From NCBI GenBank assembly GCA_036489885.1, contig DASXEW010000003.1, forward strand, positions 496,001 through 560,000: a stretch of DNA of 64,000 nt, read 5' to 3'. The notes beneath the pieces were generated by a model that was not told the origin of the DNA, made no database searches, and worked only from the letters and a program-made list of their open reading frames with translations. Positions 16,859 through 24,513 of the stretch are shown here, one piece after another. The position numbers and the translations under genes are program-made. Source of the stretch: Candidatus Baltobacteraceae bacterium (lineage in GTDB: Bacteria > Vulcanimicrobiota > Vulcanimicrobiia > Vulcanimicrobiales > Vulcanimicrobiaceae). Position 1 is the first letter of the stretch. Each line of letters starts with the position of its first letter.

Positions 16859-17994
16859 TGCTGATCGTCGTTCCGAAAGAATCCGCCGAAGGCGAGCGGC
16901 GAGTCGGCCTTGTCCCCGACACGGTTGCCCGCCTCATCAAAGCCGGTCACACGATTCGCATCGAGCACGATGCGGGGACGCGTGCGAGCTTTCCCGACGA
17001 TGCGTACACTGCGGCTGGGGCTACAGTCGTCGATCATTCGGCGCTCTTTGCGGGCGCCGATTTGGTCGTGCACGTCAGCCGCCCGAGCGACGCGGAGTTG
17101 AGCGAGATCCCGCAAGGGACGGCGCTGCTCGGACTCCTTGCGCCGCTCGGTGATCCGCGGTATGTCGAAGCGCTCGCCGCTCACAAGCTCCGGGCGCTTT
17201 CGATGGATGCGATCCCGCGCATCACGCGTGCCCAGAGCATGGACGCGCTTTCCTCGCAAAGCAACATCGCCGGTTATAAAGCCGTCATTCTCGCGGCGGA
17301 ATATCTGCCGAAGTTTTTTCCGATGCTCACGACCGCAGCCGGCACGATTGCACCGGCGAAAGTCCTGATCCTCGGCGCAGGCGTTGCAGGACTGCAAGCC
17401 GTCGCGACAGCGCGGCGCCTCGGTGCCGTCGTCTCCGGATACGACGTGCGCGCGGCAGTCAAAGAACAAGTACAAAGTCTGGGCGCAAACTTTCTCGAGT
17501 TCGACCTGGGTGAAAGCGCCGAAGGCTCCGGCGGATATGCAAAAGAGCTGACGCCGGAACAAGCCGAGCGGCAACGTCAATGGATGGTCGATCACATCGG
17601 CAATTCGGACGTCGTCATTCCGACCGCGCTCGTCCCCGGACGGCGCGCGCCGATCCTGATCACCGAGGAAGCGATCCGCAAAATGCGTCCGGGCTCCGTG
17701 ATCGTCGACGTCGCGGCCGATGCGGGTGGAAACTCCGCACTGACCAAGCCGGGTGAAGTCGTCGTCGAGAACGGCGTCACGATTGTCGGCACCAAGAATC
17801 TCGCAGCGACGATGCCGCTGCACGCGAGCCAGCTTTATTCGCGCAACGTTCTCGCATTGCTCGACGCAATCGTCAAGGAGGGCAAGCTCAACTTGGATCG
17901 CAGCGATGAGATCGTACGTGACACGCTCTTGACCGAAAACGGCGAGATCTTGCACGAGCCAACCAAAACCGCGCTTGCCGGAGGACGCACGTGA
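16858..17994 (+). CDS. pntAA: NAD(P) transhydrogenase subunit alpha 1
   Basis: The 378-residue soluble NAD(H)-binding subunit (domain I) of proton-translocating transhydrogenase, which makes NADPH from NADH at the cost of proton motive force. Seen: the alanine dehydrogenase/PNT N-terminal text VPKESAEGERRVGLVPDTV, QSNIAGYKAVILAA, the Rossmann loop LGAGVAGLQAVATARRLGAVV and GAVVSGYDVR. The hydrophobic part of PntA is encoded separately in the next gene, the three-subunit layout seen in Rhodospirillum and many other bacteria. It overlaps the genes on both sides by a few bases. Confidence 0.95.
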   Translation: MLIVVPKESAEGERRVGLVPDTVARLIKAGHTIRIEHDAGTRASFPDDAYTAAGATVVDHSALFAGADLVVHVSRPSDAELSEIPQGTALLGLLAPLGDPRYVEALAAHKLRALSMDAIPRITRAQSMDALSSQSNIAGYKAVILAAEYLPKFFPMLTTAAGTIAPAKVLILGAGVAGLQAVATARRLGAVVSGYDVRAAVKEQVQSLGANFLEFDLGESAEGSGGYAKELTPEQAERQRQWMVDHIGNSDVVIPTALVPGRRAPILITEEAIRKMRPGSVIVDVAADAGGNSALTKPGEVVVENGVTIVGTKNLAATMPLHASQLYSRNVLALLDAIVKEGKLNLDRSDEIVRDTLLTENGEILHEPTKTALAGGRT

Positions 17995-18305
17995 GCGCAC
18001 ACCTTCTCACCGAACTCACCGTCTTTATTCTCGCGCTCTTCGTTGGCATCGAGGTGATCTCGAAAGTTCCGACGACGTTGCACACGCCGCTGATGTCGGC
18101 GACAAATGCGATTCACGGCATCGTTCTCGTCGGCGCGATCCTCGTCGCGGGTCTGCCGAACCCGCCGTTGCATCCTATCCTCGGCGTCATTCTCGTGGTG
18201 ATGGCGAGCCTCAACGTGTTCGGCGGTTACACCGTCACCGAACGCATGCTCGAGATGTTTAAGCCCAAAGCGGCACCCACACCGACTGACGGGAAGCGCG
18301 GATGA
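17991..18305 (+). CDS. pntAB: NAD(P) transhydrogenase subunit alpha 2 (membrane)
   Basis: A 104-residue membrane protein with three hydrophobic helices (ELTVFILALFVGIEVIS, AIHGIVLVGAILVAG, HPILGVILVVMASLNVFGGYTVTERML), the small domain II part of transhydrogenase that helps form the proton channel with PntB. The VPTTLHTPLMSATNAIHGI and GGYTVTERML texts are family signatures. It overlaps pntAA and pntB by four bases each (ATGA type), so the three subunits should be made in fixed ratio. Confidence 0.94.
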   Translation: MSAHLLTELTVFILALFVGIEVISKVPTTLHTPLMSATNAIHGIVLVGAILVAGLPNPPLHPILGVILVVMASLNVFGGYTVTERMLEMFKPKAAPTPTDGKRG

Positions 18306-19708
18306 CGGCAAATCAACTGGCAAATCCCGTCGACATCGCCTACCTCATCACCGGCATCTGTTTCATTCTCGGCCTTCGTTATCTGAACTCACCCAAGACG
18401 GCGCGCCTTGGCAATCGCATTTCGATGTTGGGCATGCTCATTGCGCTCGTCGCAACGCTGACGCAAGGTATCGTCGGCTGGTGGGAAGTTGGGATCGGCA
18501 TTGCAATCGGTGCGGCGATCGGCATCTACTCGGCGCGCGTCGTCAAGATGACGGCGATGCCGCAGATGGTCGCTGCGTTCAACGGAATGGGCGGCGGTGC
18601 GGCTGCGATGGTCGCACTCGGCGACGTTCTTCGCTTGATGCGCGACTCTGGCGGAACGGTACCCGTCGATCAGGGCGTTCCGATCGTACTCTCCTGCGCA
18701 ATCGGTTCGATCAGCTTCGCAGGCAGCATCATCGCGTTCCTCAAGCTGCAAGAATTGATGACCGGACGTCCGATTCAATATCCGGGACAGCAAGTCGTCA
18801 ACGCGCTGATCGCGCTCGTGATCGTCGTATCGGCTGTCGCAGTCTGCGCCAGCTACGTGCCGGAGCTGGCGTTCTACCTGCTTCTCGCGGCGGCACTGCT
18901 GCTCGGCGTGCTCTTCGTGCTGCCGATCGGCGGCGCGGACATGCCCGTCGTCATTTCGCTCTTGAACGCGTTCACGGGTCTAGCAGCCGCGATGACGGGA
19001 TTCGTGCTCGACAACAACGTGTTGATCATTAGCGGTGCGCTGGTCGGCGCGTCCGGTACGCTGCTCACCGTGCTGATGGGCAAAGCCATGAATCGCTCGA
19101 TCACGAACGTGCTCTTCGGTGCGTTCGGTGCGGTTTCGAAGGCTACCGGAGGCGCAGCAGTCGCCGGCGGCGACGGACACGTGCGCAGCGGAACGGCCGA
19201 CGACATCGGCGTCATGCTGGCGTACGCGAAAGAAGTCATCATCGTTCCGGGTTACGGCATGGCGGTCGCGCAAGCCCAACACAGCGTGCGCGAGCTTGCC
19301 GATCAGCTCGAGAAAAAGGGCGTCGAGGTCAAGTACGCGATCCATCCGGTCGCGGGACGCATGCCCGGCCACATGAACGTCTTGCTCGCCGAGGCCAACG
19401 TACCGTACACCTCGTTGTACGACATGGAAGACATCAATCCCGAATTTCCGCGCGCCGACGTCGCGCTTGTGATCGGCGCAAACGATGTCACGAACCCCGC
19501 AGCGCGCAACGTCCAAAGCTCGCCCATCTACGGCATGCCGATTCTCGACGTCGACAAAGCGCAGAACATCGTCGTGCTCAAGCGCAGCATGAATCCCGGT
19601 TTCGCCGGCATCGACAATCCACTCTACGAAAATCCGAAGACGATGATGCTCTTCGGCGACGCCAAAAAATCCATCGATAACCTAACATCGGTCGTTAAAG
19701 GGTTGTAA
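18302..19708 (+). CDS. pntB: NAD(P) transhydrogenase subunit beta
   Basis: A 468-residue membrane subunit with about nine N-terminal helices (domain II) and a C-terminal NADP(H)-binding domain III. The latter has GYGMAVAQAQHSVREL and HPVAGRMPGHMNVLLAEANVPY, both standard PntB blocks, and ends DAKKSIDNLTSVVKGL. With pntAA and pntAB it completes the transhydrogenase. The operon also contains the FAH hydrolase gene upstream, a pairing with no obvious metabolic reason. Confidence 0.96.
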   Translation: MTANQLANPVDIAYLITGICFILGLRYLNSPKTARLGNRISMLGMLIALVATLTQGIVGWWEVGIGIAIGAAIGIYSARVVKMTAMPQMVAAFNGMGGGAAAMVALGDVLRLMRDSGGTVPVDQGVPIVLSCAIGSISFAGSIIAFLKLQELMTGRPIQYPGQQVVNALIALVIVVSAVAVCASYVPELAFYLLLAAALLLGVLFVLPIGGADMPVVISLLNAFTGLAAAMTGFVLDNNVLIISGALVGASGTLLTVLMGKAMNRSITNVLFGAFGAVSKATGGAAVAGGDGHVRSGTADDIGVMLAYAKEVIIVPGYGMAVAQAQHSVRELADQLEKKGVEVKYAIHPVAGRMPGHMNVLLAEANVPYTSLYDMEDINPEFPRADVALVIGANDVTNPAARNVQSSPIYGMPILDVDKAQNIVVLKRSMNPGFAGIDNPLYENPKTMMLFGDAKKSIDNLTSVVKGL

Positions 19709-19725
19709 GGATGCGCGGCGCCGCG

Positions 19726-19773
19726 TGTCATCCCGAGCGTAGCAATGCGAAGCATTGCGTAGTCGAGGGACAG
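19726..19773. repeat. REP-like dispersed palindromic element
   Basis: The gap after pntB contains TGTCATCCCGAGCGTAGC, a hairpin CAATGC-GAA-GCATTG, then TAGTCGAGGGACAG. The ends form an imperfect inverted repeat (TGTCATCCC / GGGACA). Such TGTCATCCCGAGCG...GTCGAGGGACA units are dispersed in many bacterial genomes, often behind genes. Only one copy was noticed in this window. Confidence 0.5.
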
Positions 19774-19782
19774 CGATAATCG

Positions 19783-19962
19783 ATGAGACCGATTATCTCG
19801 CACGTCGATATGCGCGTGCGGCATCGCAAGAAAGCCGAAGCGTTCTATCAACGCATCTTCGACGTGCTCGGCGGCATGTACGGCGAGAACTACTACGCGG
19901 TCATTTTCAATGATCCCGACGGCAATCCACTTGAAGTCGTCTGTTACGAGGCAGAGGACTAA
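19783..19962 (+). CDS. Mini VOC (glyoxalase-fold) protein, internally shortened
   Basis: An ATG at 19783 opens 59 codons ending in TAA that overlaps the ATG of the next gene (TAATG). The N-terminal half (ISHVDMRVRHRKKAEAFYQRIFDVLGG) is the first beta-alpha unit of a vicinal-oxygen-chelate domain and the C-terminal half (YYAVIFNDPDGNPLEVVCYE) is its last strand with the Glu ligand. The middle of the usual 120-130 residue domain is missing without a frame break. It may be an in-frame deletion relic or a real mini-protein working as a multimer. Coupling to the next start suggests it is still translated. Confidence 0.6.
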   Translation: MRPIISHVDMRVRHRKKAEAFYQRIFDVLGGMYGENYYAVIFNDPDGNPLEVVCYEAED

Positions 19963-20461
19963 TGTTTTCGCCGGAGTGGATTTCGGCTGCGAGCGCCGCG
20001 ATTGCGCTCATCGTCGTCGCTATTTCCGTGCACGCTGCGCTTCGGCAGCTCGAATTGATTCGTATATCCAACCAATCGGCGACGTTTTTGTCGCTCGTAC
20101 AGCTAACACATTCGGAGACGGTGCTCGCAGCACTATCGTTCATTTACGACGGGAATCTCGAGCGCCTATGCGATGAACTCGGCGACGCGCCAACGGCCGA
20201 GCAGGTATGGGAGAAAGGGATCCCCGCTCTTCCGGCGCTCTTTTTTACGAAACCCTCGGAGCGTGCGTGCTGCACAAGATGCTCGATCGGGAACTCGCCT
20301 TTGGTACCTTTAACGCCGCCGGCGTTTGGGGTAAAGCTGCCCGATTCATTCGCCTATACCGCAGAGTAGCAAACAGGCCCGACGTGATGGATAAACTTGA
20401 AGCACTTGCGGCAATCGCGCAGACGCACCGGGAGCCCGAGTGGCCGCGGATGCCCGACTAA
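19962..20461 (+). pseudogene. DUF4760-like membrane-anchored protein, frameshifted at a T6 run
   Basis: Two overlapping frames together make one protein of about 165 residues. Frame one (from ATG 19962) has an N-terminal helix (SAASAAIALIVVAISVHAALRQ) and runs to PALPALFF. Frame two continues from the same point with YETLGACVLHKMLDRELAFGTF and ends at 20461. The switch is a -1 shift at the six-T run near 20241-20246. The joined text fits the family in which a short N-terminal helix precedes a helical cytoplasmic domain (FYExxGxLVxRxxLD). It could be an inactivating indel, a sequencing error in the homopolymer, or -1 frameshifting. The second frame overlaps the convergent MFS gene by four bases. 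Confidence 0.6.
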
Positions 20462-21615
20462 CGCCGAGCGGCTACGAGGGCAACGATGGCAAGCAGAACG
20501 ACCATTCCCGCGAGCGCAGAGCTCGCGACATTCAGAGAGTAGAGCGTCGAAAGCGCGCCGACGCCGATTACCGGTATCGAGTTTCCGGAAAAGCAACCGA
20601 TGAAATAGGCCGAGGCTACTTCGGCGCGGCGATCGGACGGAGCGATTGCGTTCACGACCTGCAATCCACCGCGATATCCGAGGCCGAACACGATTCCGAC
20701 GAGCGCGCTCGCGACGAGCAGCAGCAGCATCGAGCCTAAGAGCTGCGCCGTAACGAGCAAACCCGCCGCCGGCACGAGCCCGAAGAGTCCGGCCAACATC
20801 GAAACGCGCCCGTCCAGCTCGCGCGTGACTATCATAACGACGACGGCAATCGCGACCATCTCGAAGACGACGCTACCCGCGACGGCGTTGTTCGAGTTGT
20901 GCAGCGCTTCGCGCAGCATGCTTGGAATCAGCGCGAAATAGAACCCCGCGAGCGCAAACGTTGCGAATGCCGAAACGACCGGCGGGACGAATGCGGCCCG
21001 AATATCGCTCGGCACGCCGACGCGCGGGCGAAGATCGAGCTCGCCGATGCTCCGGACGCGATGCTGCACCGTCTCGGCCGGAAAAACGAGAATCATAATG
21101 ACTGCGACGACGATGATGAGCACGTTGACGACGAATGGCAATGTCAACGGGTCGGGCGCGTATTGTGCGAGCAATCCGCCGATGAGTGGTCCGATCGCGA
21201 TGCCCGTCATGTTGCTTGCCGTCGCCATCACGGTCGCAGCGGAACGTCGCTCCGCGCCATAGAGCTCGACGAGCCACGCGGTACCCGTCCCGGATGCGAT
21301 TCCGACCGCGAGACCGCCGAGAATCCGCCCCGCGTAAAGCCACGCGGTGTTCTGCGCAAACGAGAACAGCAACACGCTGCCGACCGCCAGCAGCATTGCC
21401 GCAACGGCGACCTTCTTGCGTCCCATTTGATCGGAGAGTCGACCGAATAGCAAGAGCGCGACGAGATTACCGGTCACGTAGACCGCGTAGATGAGCGTGA
21501 GCGTGACGTTCGAGAAATGGAACTCGCGCTCGTAGAGCGCGTACAACGGCGTGATTACCGTACTGCCTAGGAAAGCGGCGCCGATCATAACCGCTACAGC
21601 TGCGATTCCGCGCAT
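20458..21615 (-). CDS. MFS transporter
   Basis: A 12-helix major-facilitator transporter of about 385 residues. The loop 2-3 signature GRLSDQMGRKKVAVAAM and loop 4-5 text AGRILGGLAVGIASGTGTAWLVEL are typical of drug/proton antiporters. The ATG at 21615 (MRGIAAVAVMIG) is chosen because it leads straight into helix 1; the frame is open up to 21702 but would then overlap the divergent amidohydrolase gene. The substrate is unknown. Confidence 0.88.
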   Translation of the reverse strand: MRGIAAVAVMIGAAFLGSTVITPLYALYEREFHFSNVTLTLIYAVYVTGNLVALLLFGRLSDQMGRKKVAVAAMLLAVGSVLLFSFAQNTAWLYAGRILGGLAVGIASGTGTAWLVELYGAERRSAATVMATASNMTGIAIGPLIGGLLAQYAPDPLTLPFVVNVLIIVVAVIMILVFPAETVQHRVRSIGELDLRPRVGVPSDIRAAFVPPVVSAFATFALAGFYFALIPSMLREALHNSNNAVAGSVVFEMVAIAVVVMIVTRELDGRVSMLAGLFGLVPAAGLLVTAQLLGSMLLLLVASALVGIVFGLGYRGGLQVVNAIAPSDRRAEVASAYFIGCFSGNSIPVIGVGALSTLYSLNVASSALAGMVVLLAIVALVAARR

Positions 21616-21678
21616 ACTTCCCACGGTGGGCGAAACCCGCGCGAGGTGGGTGCCGTTGCAGAGGCGTAGCTCGCTCGC

Positions 21679-22518
21679 ATGGTCGTCGACGCGCATCATC
21701 ATTTATGGCGCTATCGTCCCGGATTTAAACCGTGGATGGAAGCTAGGGAAGAGCTTGCGCCGCTGCGTCGCGATTTTCTCGGCGACGATCTACTGAAGCT
21801 GATTCGCCAGAACGGCATCGATCGCACCGTGATCATTCAAGCCAATGATACGCTCTCGGAATCGGCGTTCATGATCGATTGCGCGCACCATCATCCGTTC
21901 ATCGCCGGCGTCGTTGCGTGGGCGCCTCTCGAGCAGCCAAAGGCAACCGAAGAAGCTCTCGATATCTACGACAAAGCGCCGCGCGTCAAAGGCTTCCGGC
22001 ACATGATCATTTGGGAACCGGATCCGGATTGGCTCATCCGTCCGGCTGTAATCGAGAGTCTCGGGCTCGTTGCGGAACGTGGCTACACGTGGGACACGAC
22101 GGCGACCGTGCCCGCGCATCTCGAGCACGTCAGCACGCTCGCCGAACGTCTACCGAGTCTCAAAGTGGTCATAGATCACCTCGGGAAACCCGCCGCCACG
22201 CAAGGGCTTTGGGAGCCGTGGGCAACCTCGATGCGACGCGCATCGTACTATCCCAACGTCTACGTCAAGCTTTCCGGATTTCTGAATGCGGCGACGCTCG
22301 CGAATGCGACGCAAGATCAATTCCGCCCGTACGTCGAGCACGTCTTCACGTACTTCGGCCCCGAGCGCGTAATGATCGCGAGCAACTGGCCGGTCTCGAA
22401 TCTCGGCACCGACTATCGCACCACCTGGAACCAGGCGCGTGCGCTCATCCCGCAACTCGACGAAGCCGGACGCACCGCCGTGATGGGTGGTACCGCGACT
22501 GAGTTTTACAAGCTCTAG
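21679..22518 (+). CDS. Amidohydrolase (amidohydrolase-2, fuconolactonase-like)
   Basis: A 279-residue TIM-barrel hydrolase of the amidohydrolase-related group, which includes L-fuconolactonase and 2-pyrone-4,6-dicarboxylate lactonase. The N-terminal metal pair is DAHHHLW, VVIDHLGKP carries a core His, and SNWPVS near the C-terminus supplies the catalytic Asp-equivalent region, although Asn-Trp-Pro is present where many members have SDWP. Its ATG faces the divergent MFS gene. It is followed closely by the convergent enoyl-CoA hydratase gene. The natural substrate, a lactone or small ring acid, is unknown. Confidence 0.85.
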   Translation: MVVDAHHHLWRYRPGFKPWMEAREELAPLRRDFLGDDLLKLIRQNGIDRTVIIQANDTLSESAFMIDCAHHHPFIAGVVAWAPLEQPKATEEALDIYDKAPRVKGFRHMIIWEPDPDWLIRPAVIESLGLVAERGYTWDTTATVPAHLEHVSTLAERLPSLKVVIDHLGKPAATQGLWEPWATSMRRASYYPNVYVKLSGFLNAATLANATQDQFRPYVEHVFTYFGPERVMIASNWPVSNLGTDYRTTWNQARALIPQLDEAGRTAVMGGTATEFYKL

Positions 22519-22519
22519 G

Positions 22520-23308
22520 CTATTTTCCGGTCCATTTCGCGGGACGCTTTTCAAAGAAGGCCGTCATGCCTTCACGGAAATCTTGGCTCATGTAACAGCT
22601 GAGGACCAAATCTTGTCCTTCGGCATTCGCACCCTCGTGCATGATCCGGCGCAACGCTTCTTTGGTCGCGCGGATCGTCAGCGGCGCGTTTCCAGCGATC
22701 GTCTCCGAAAGTTCGGTCGCGCGCTCCATCAATTTGTCGGGCTCGACGATCTCACTCAAGAAGCCGAGCTGGTACGCGCGCTGCGCATCAAATAACTTCG
22801 CCGTGAAGACGTTTTGCTTGACGGCAGTGTAACCGAGCTGGTTGACGAGCCGCTTGTAGTTTTCGATCGATAGGCAGTTCCCGAGCGTCCGCGCGACGGG
22901 ATACCCGAAACGGGAATCCGGCGTTGCAATCCGCAGATCGCACATCGTTGCGATCGACATTCCGCCACCCGTGCACGCGCCACGTACGACCGCGATCATC
23001 GGAACGCGCACGCGCTCGAGCTTGTCCATGACGGCGTTCATTTGGACTTCGTAGTTGATCGAGTCTTCGGGCTTCTTGAAGTTCTCGAATTCCGAGATGT
23101 CGGTCCCAGACACGAAGGCTTTGTCGCCGGCGCCGGTCAGCATCACCACGCGAACGTCATCGTCGGCGTTGACCTCGTCGGCGATCTCCGCGAGCCGGTC
23201 GTACATCACGCGTTTCATCGCGTTCCGAGCCTGCGGACGATTGAACGTCACCCACAGCACGTGTCCTTTTCGTTCGGTGAGAATCTCGTCGGTTAGGACA
23301 GAACGCAT
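22520..23308 (-). CDS. Enoyl-CoA hydratase/isomerase family protein
   Basis: A 262-residue crotonase-fold protein. The oxyanion-hole segments are ARNAMKRVMYDRL and the GACTGGGMSIATMCDLRIATPDSRFGYP block. The usual second catalytic Glu region is altered (FGYPVARTLGN), so the exact reaction (hydratase, isomerase or hydrolase) cannot be set. It overlaps the end of the CoA-transferase gene by 16 bases, and both are probably in one operon handling a carboxylic acid as its CoA thioester. Confidence 0.88.
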   Translation of the reverse strand: MRSVLTDEILTERKGHVLWVTFNRPQARNAMKRVMYDRLAEIADEVNADDDVRVVMLTGAGDKAFVSGTDISEFENFKKPEDSINYEVQMNAVMDKLERVRVPMIAVVRGACTGGGMSIATMCDLRIATPDSRFGYPVARTLGNCLSIENYKRLVNQLGYTAVKQNVFTAKLFDAQRAYQLGFLSEIVEPDKLMERATELSETIAGNAPLTIRATKEALRRIMHEGANAEGQDLVLSCYMSQDFREGMTAFFEKRPAKWTGK

Positions 23309-24513
23309 GCCAACCCCACTACTCCACGTTCGCTCATTTTAGTGATCGCTTGATTGTCGAAGCCCAACTCCCCCAGAACGTCTGCCGTATCCTCGCCGAG
23401 CAGCGGACCCGCGCGCTTGATTTGTACGGGCGACTCTGAGAACCGCATCGGTGAGCCAAGCTGGCGCACCGGGCCGACCTTGGTGTGCGGCGCATCGACG
23501 AAATAGTCACGCGCCAGCAAATGCGGATCGTTGAAAACCTGATCGTAGTTCTGCAAGAGCGAGCACGGAACGCCGGCTTTTTGCAGCTCGTCGACCCACG
23601 AGTGACTGGGTTTCGTCGTCGTCACCGCCTCAATCGGCGGGACAAGTTCCGCAAGATGTTCGCGCCGCAGATGCGGACCGGCGTAGCGTGGATCGTTGAT
23701 CAAATGTTCGAGGCCGAGCACTTTGCAGAACGCGCTCCAATTCTTTTCGGAGTTCGCGCCGACCGTGAAGTAACCGTCGGAGCTGCGCAAGGCCTGATAG
23801 ACGGCGTTGGTTTGATGCGCAGAACCATGCCGGCGCGGAATTTCGCCGGTCGTGAAATACTTCGCGGCTTCGTATATCGAGAAGCTCACACCGGCCTCGA
23901 AGAGCGAGACGTCGATCAGCTGGCCTTCGCCCGTTGTTTCGCGCACCCGTAGCGCAGAGACGGCAGCCAGCGCACCGTACATCGCGCACACGAGGTCGCA
24001 CATCGGCACACCGATCTTCACCGGACCGCCACCTTCCTCGCCCGTGATGCTCATGAGACCACTCATTGCCTGCGCCATGATGTCGAGACCCGGCAAGGCA
24101 CCATACGGACCGTCTTGCCCCCAACCGGAGGCTACGACGTAGATCAAGCGCGGATTGATCGCACGCAAGCGCTCGTAATCAAGCCCGAGTCCGCGCATCG
24201 TCCCAGGACGCAGATTCTCGACGACGATGTCGGTGCGAGCAACCAGCTTGCGAAAGATGTCTTTGCCTTCTTCCGTCTTGAGGTCGAGCGCGAGGCTGCG
24301 CTTGTTTCGGTTGATGCGCAAAAAATTTGCACCCTCCCCATCGACGAAGGGCCCGCCTTGACGCGACATGTCGCCGCCGTCGGGATTCTCTACCTTCACG
24401 ACGTCTGCGCCCAGATCCGCGAGCTGCATCCCGCAGAACGGACCCGCCATATAGTTGCCGACCTCGAGCACCCGAATACCGGTCAGCGGAGGAGCTTGCG
24501 TCATCCGTTTCAT
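23293..24513 (-). CDS. CaiB/BaiF-type CoA-transferase
   Basis: A family III CoA-transferase of about 406 residues, which moves CoA between an acyl-CoA and a free acid. The N-terminus IRVLEVGNYMAGPFCGMQLADLGADVVKVENPDGGD and KRSLALDLKTEEGK are family hallmarks. The catalytic Asp is the one in LPGLDIMAQAMSGLM. The ATG at 24513 overlaps the stop of the upstream oligopeptide-binding gene (ATGA); the open frame above it is the shadow of that gene. With the downstream enoyl-CoA hydratase it suggests activation and hydration of an unsaturated acid. Confidence 0.92.
   Translation of the reverse strand: MKRMTQAPPLTGIRVLEVGNYMAGPFCGMQLADLGADVVKVENPDGGDMSRQGGPFVDGEGANFLRINRNKRSLALDLKTEEGKDIFRKLVARTDIVVENLRPGTMRGLGLDYERLRAINPRLIYVVASGWGQDGPYGALPGLDIMAQAMSGLMSITGEEGGGPVKIGVPMCDLVCAMYGALAAVSALRVRETTGEGQLIDVSLFEAGVSFSIYEAAKYFTTGEIPRRHGSAHQTNAVYQALRSSDGYFTVGANSEKNWSAFCKVLGLEHLINDPRYAGPHLRREHLAELVPPIEAVTTTKPSHSWVDELQKAGVPCSLLQNYDQVFNDPHLLARDYFVDAPHTKVGPVRQLGSPMRFSESPVQIKRAGPLLGEDTADVLGELGFDNQAITKMSERGVVGLACVLS

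Noticed and set aside
16855-18000. Long minus-strand ORF (381 codons) opposite pntAA
   Set aside because: Exact antisense shadow of a clear pntAA; high GC keeps the reverse frame open.
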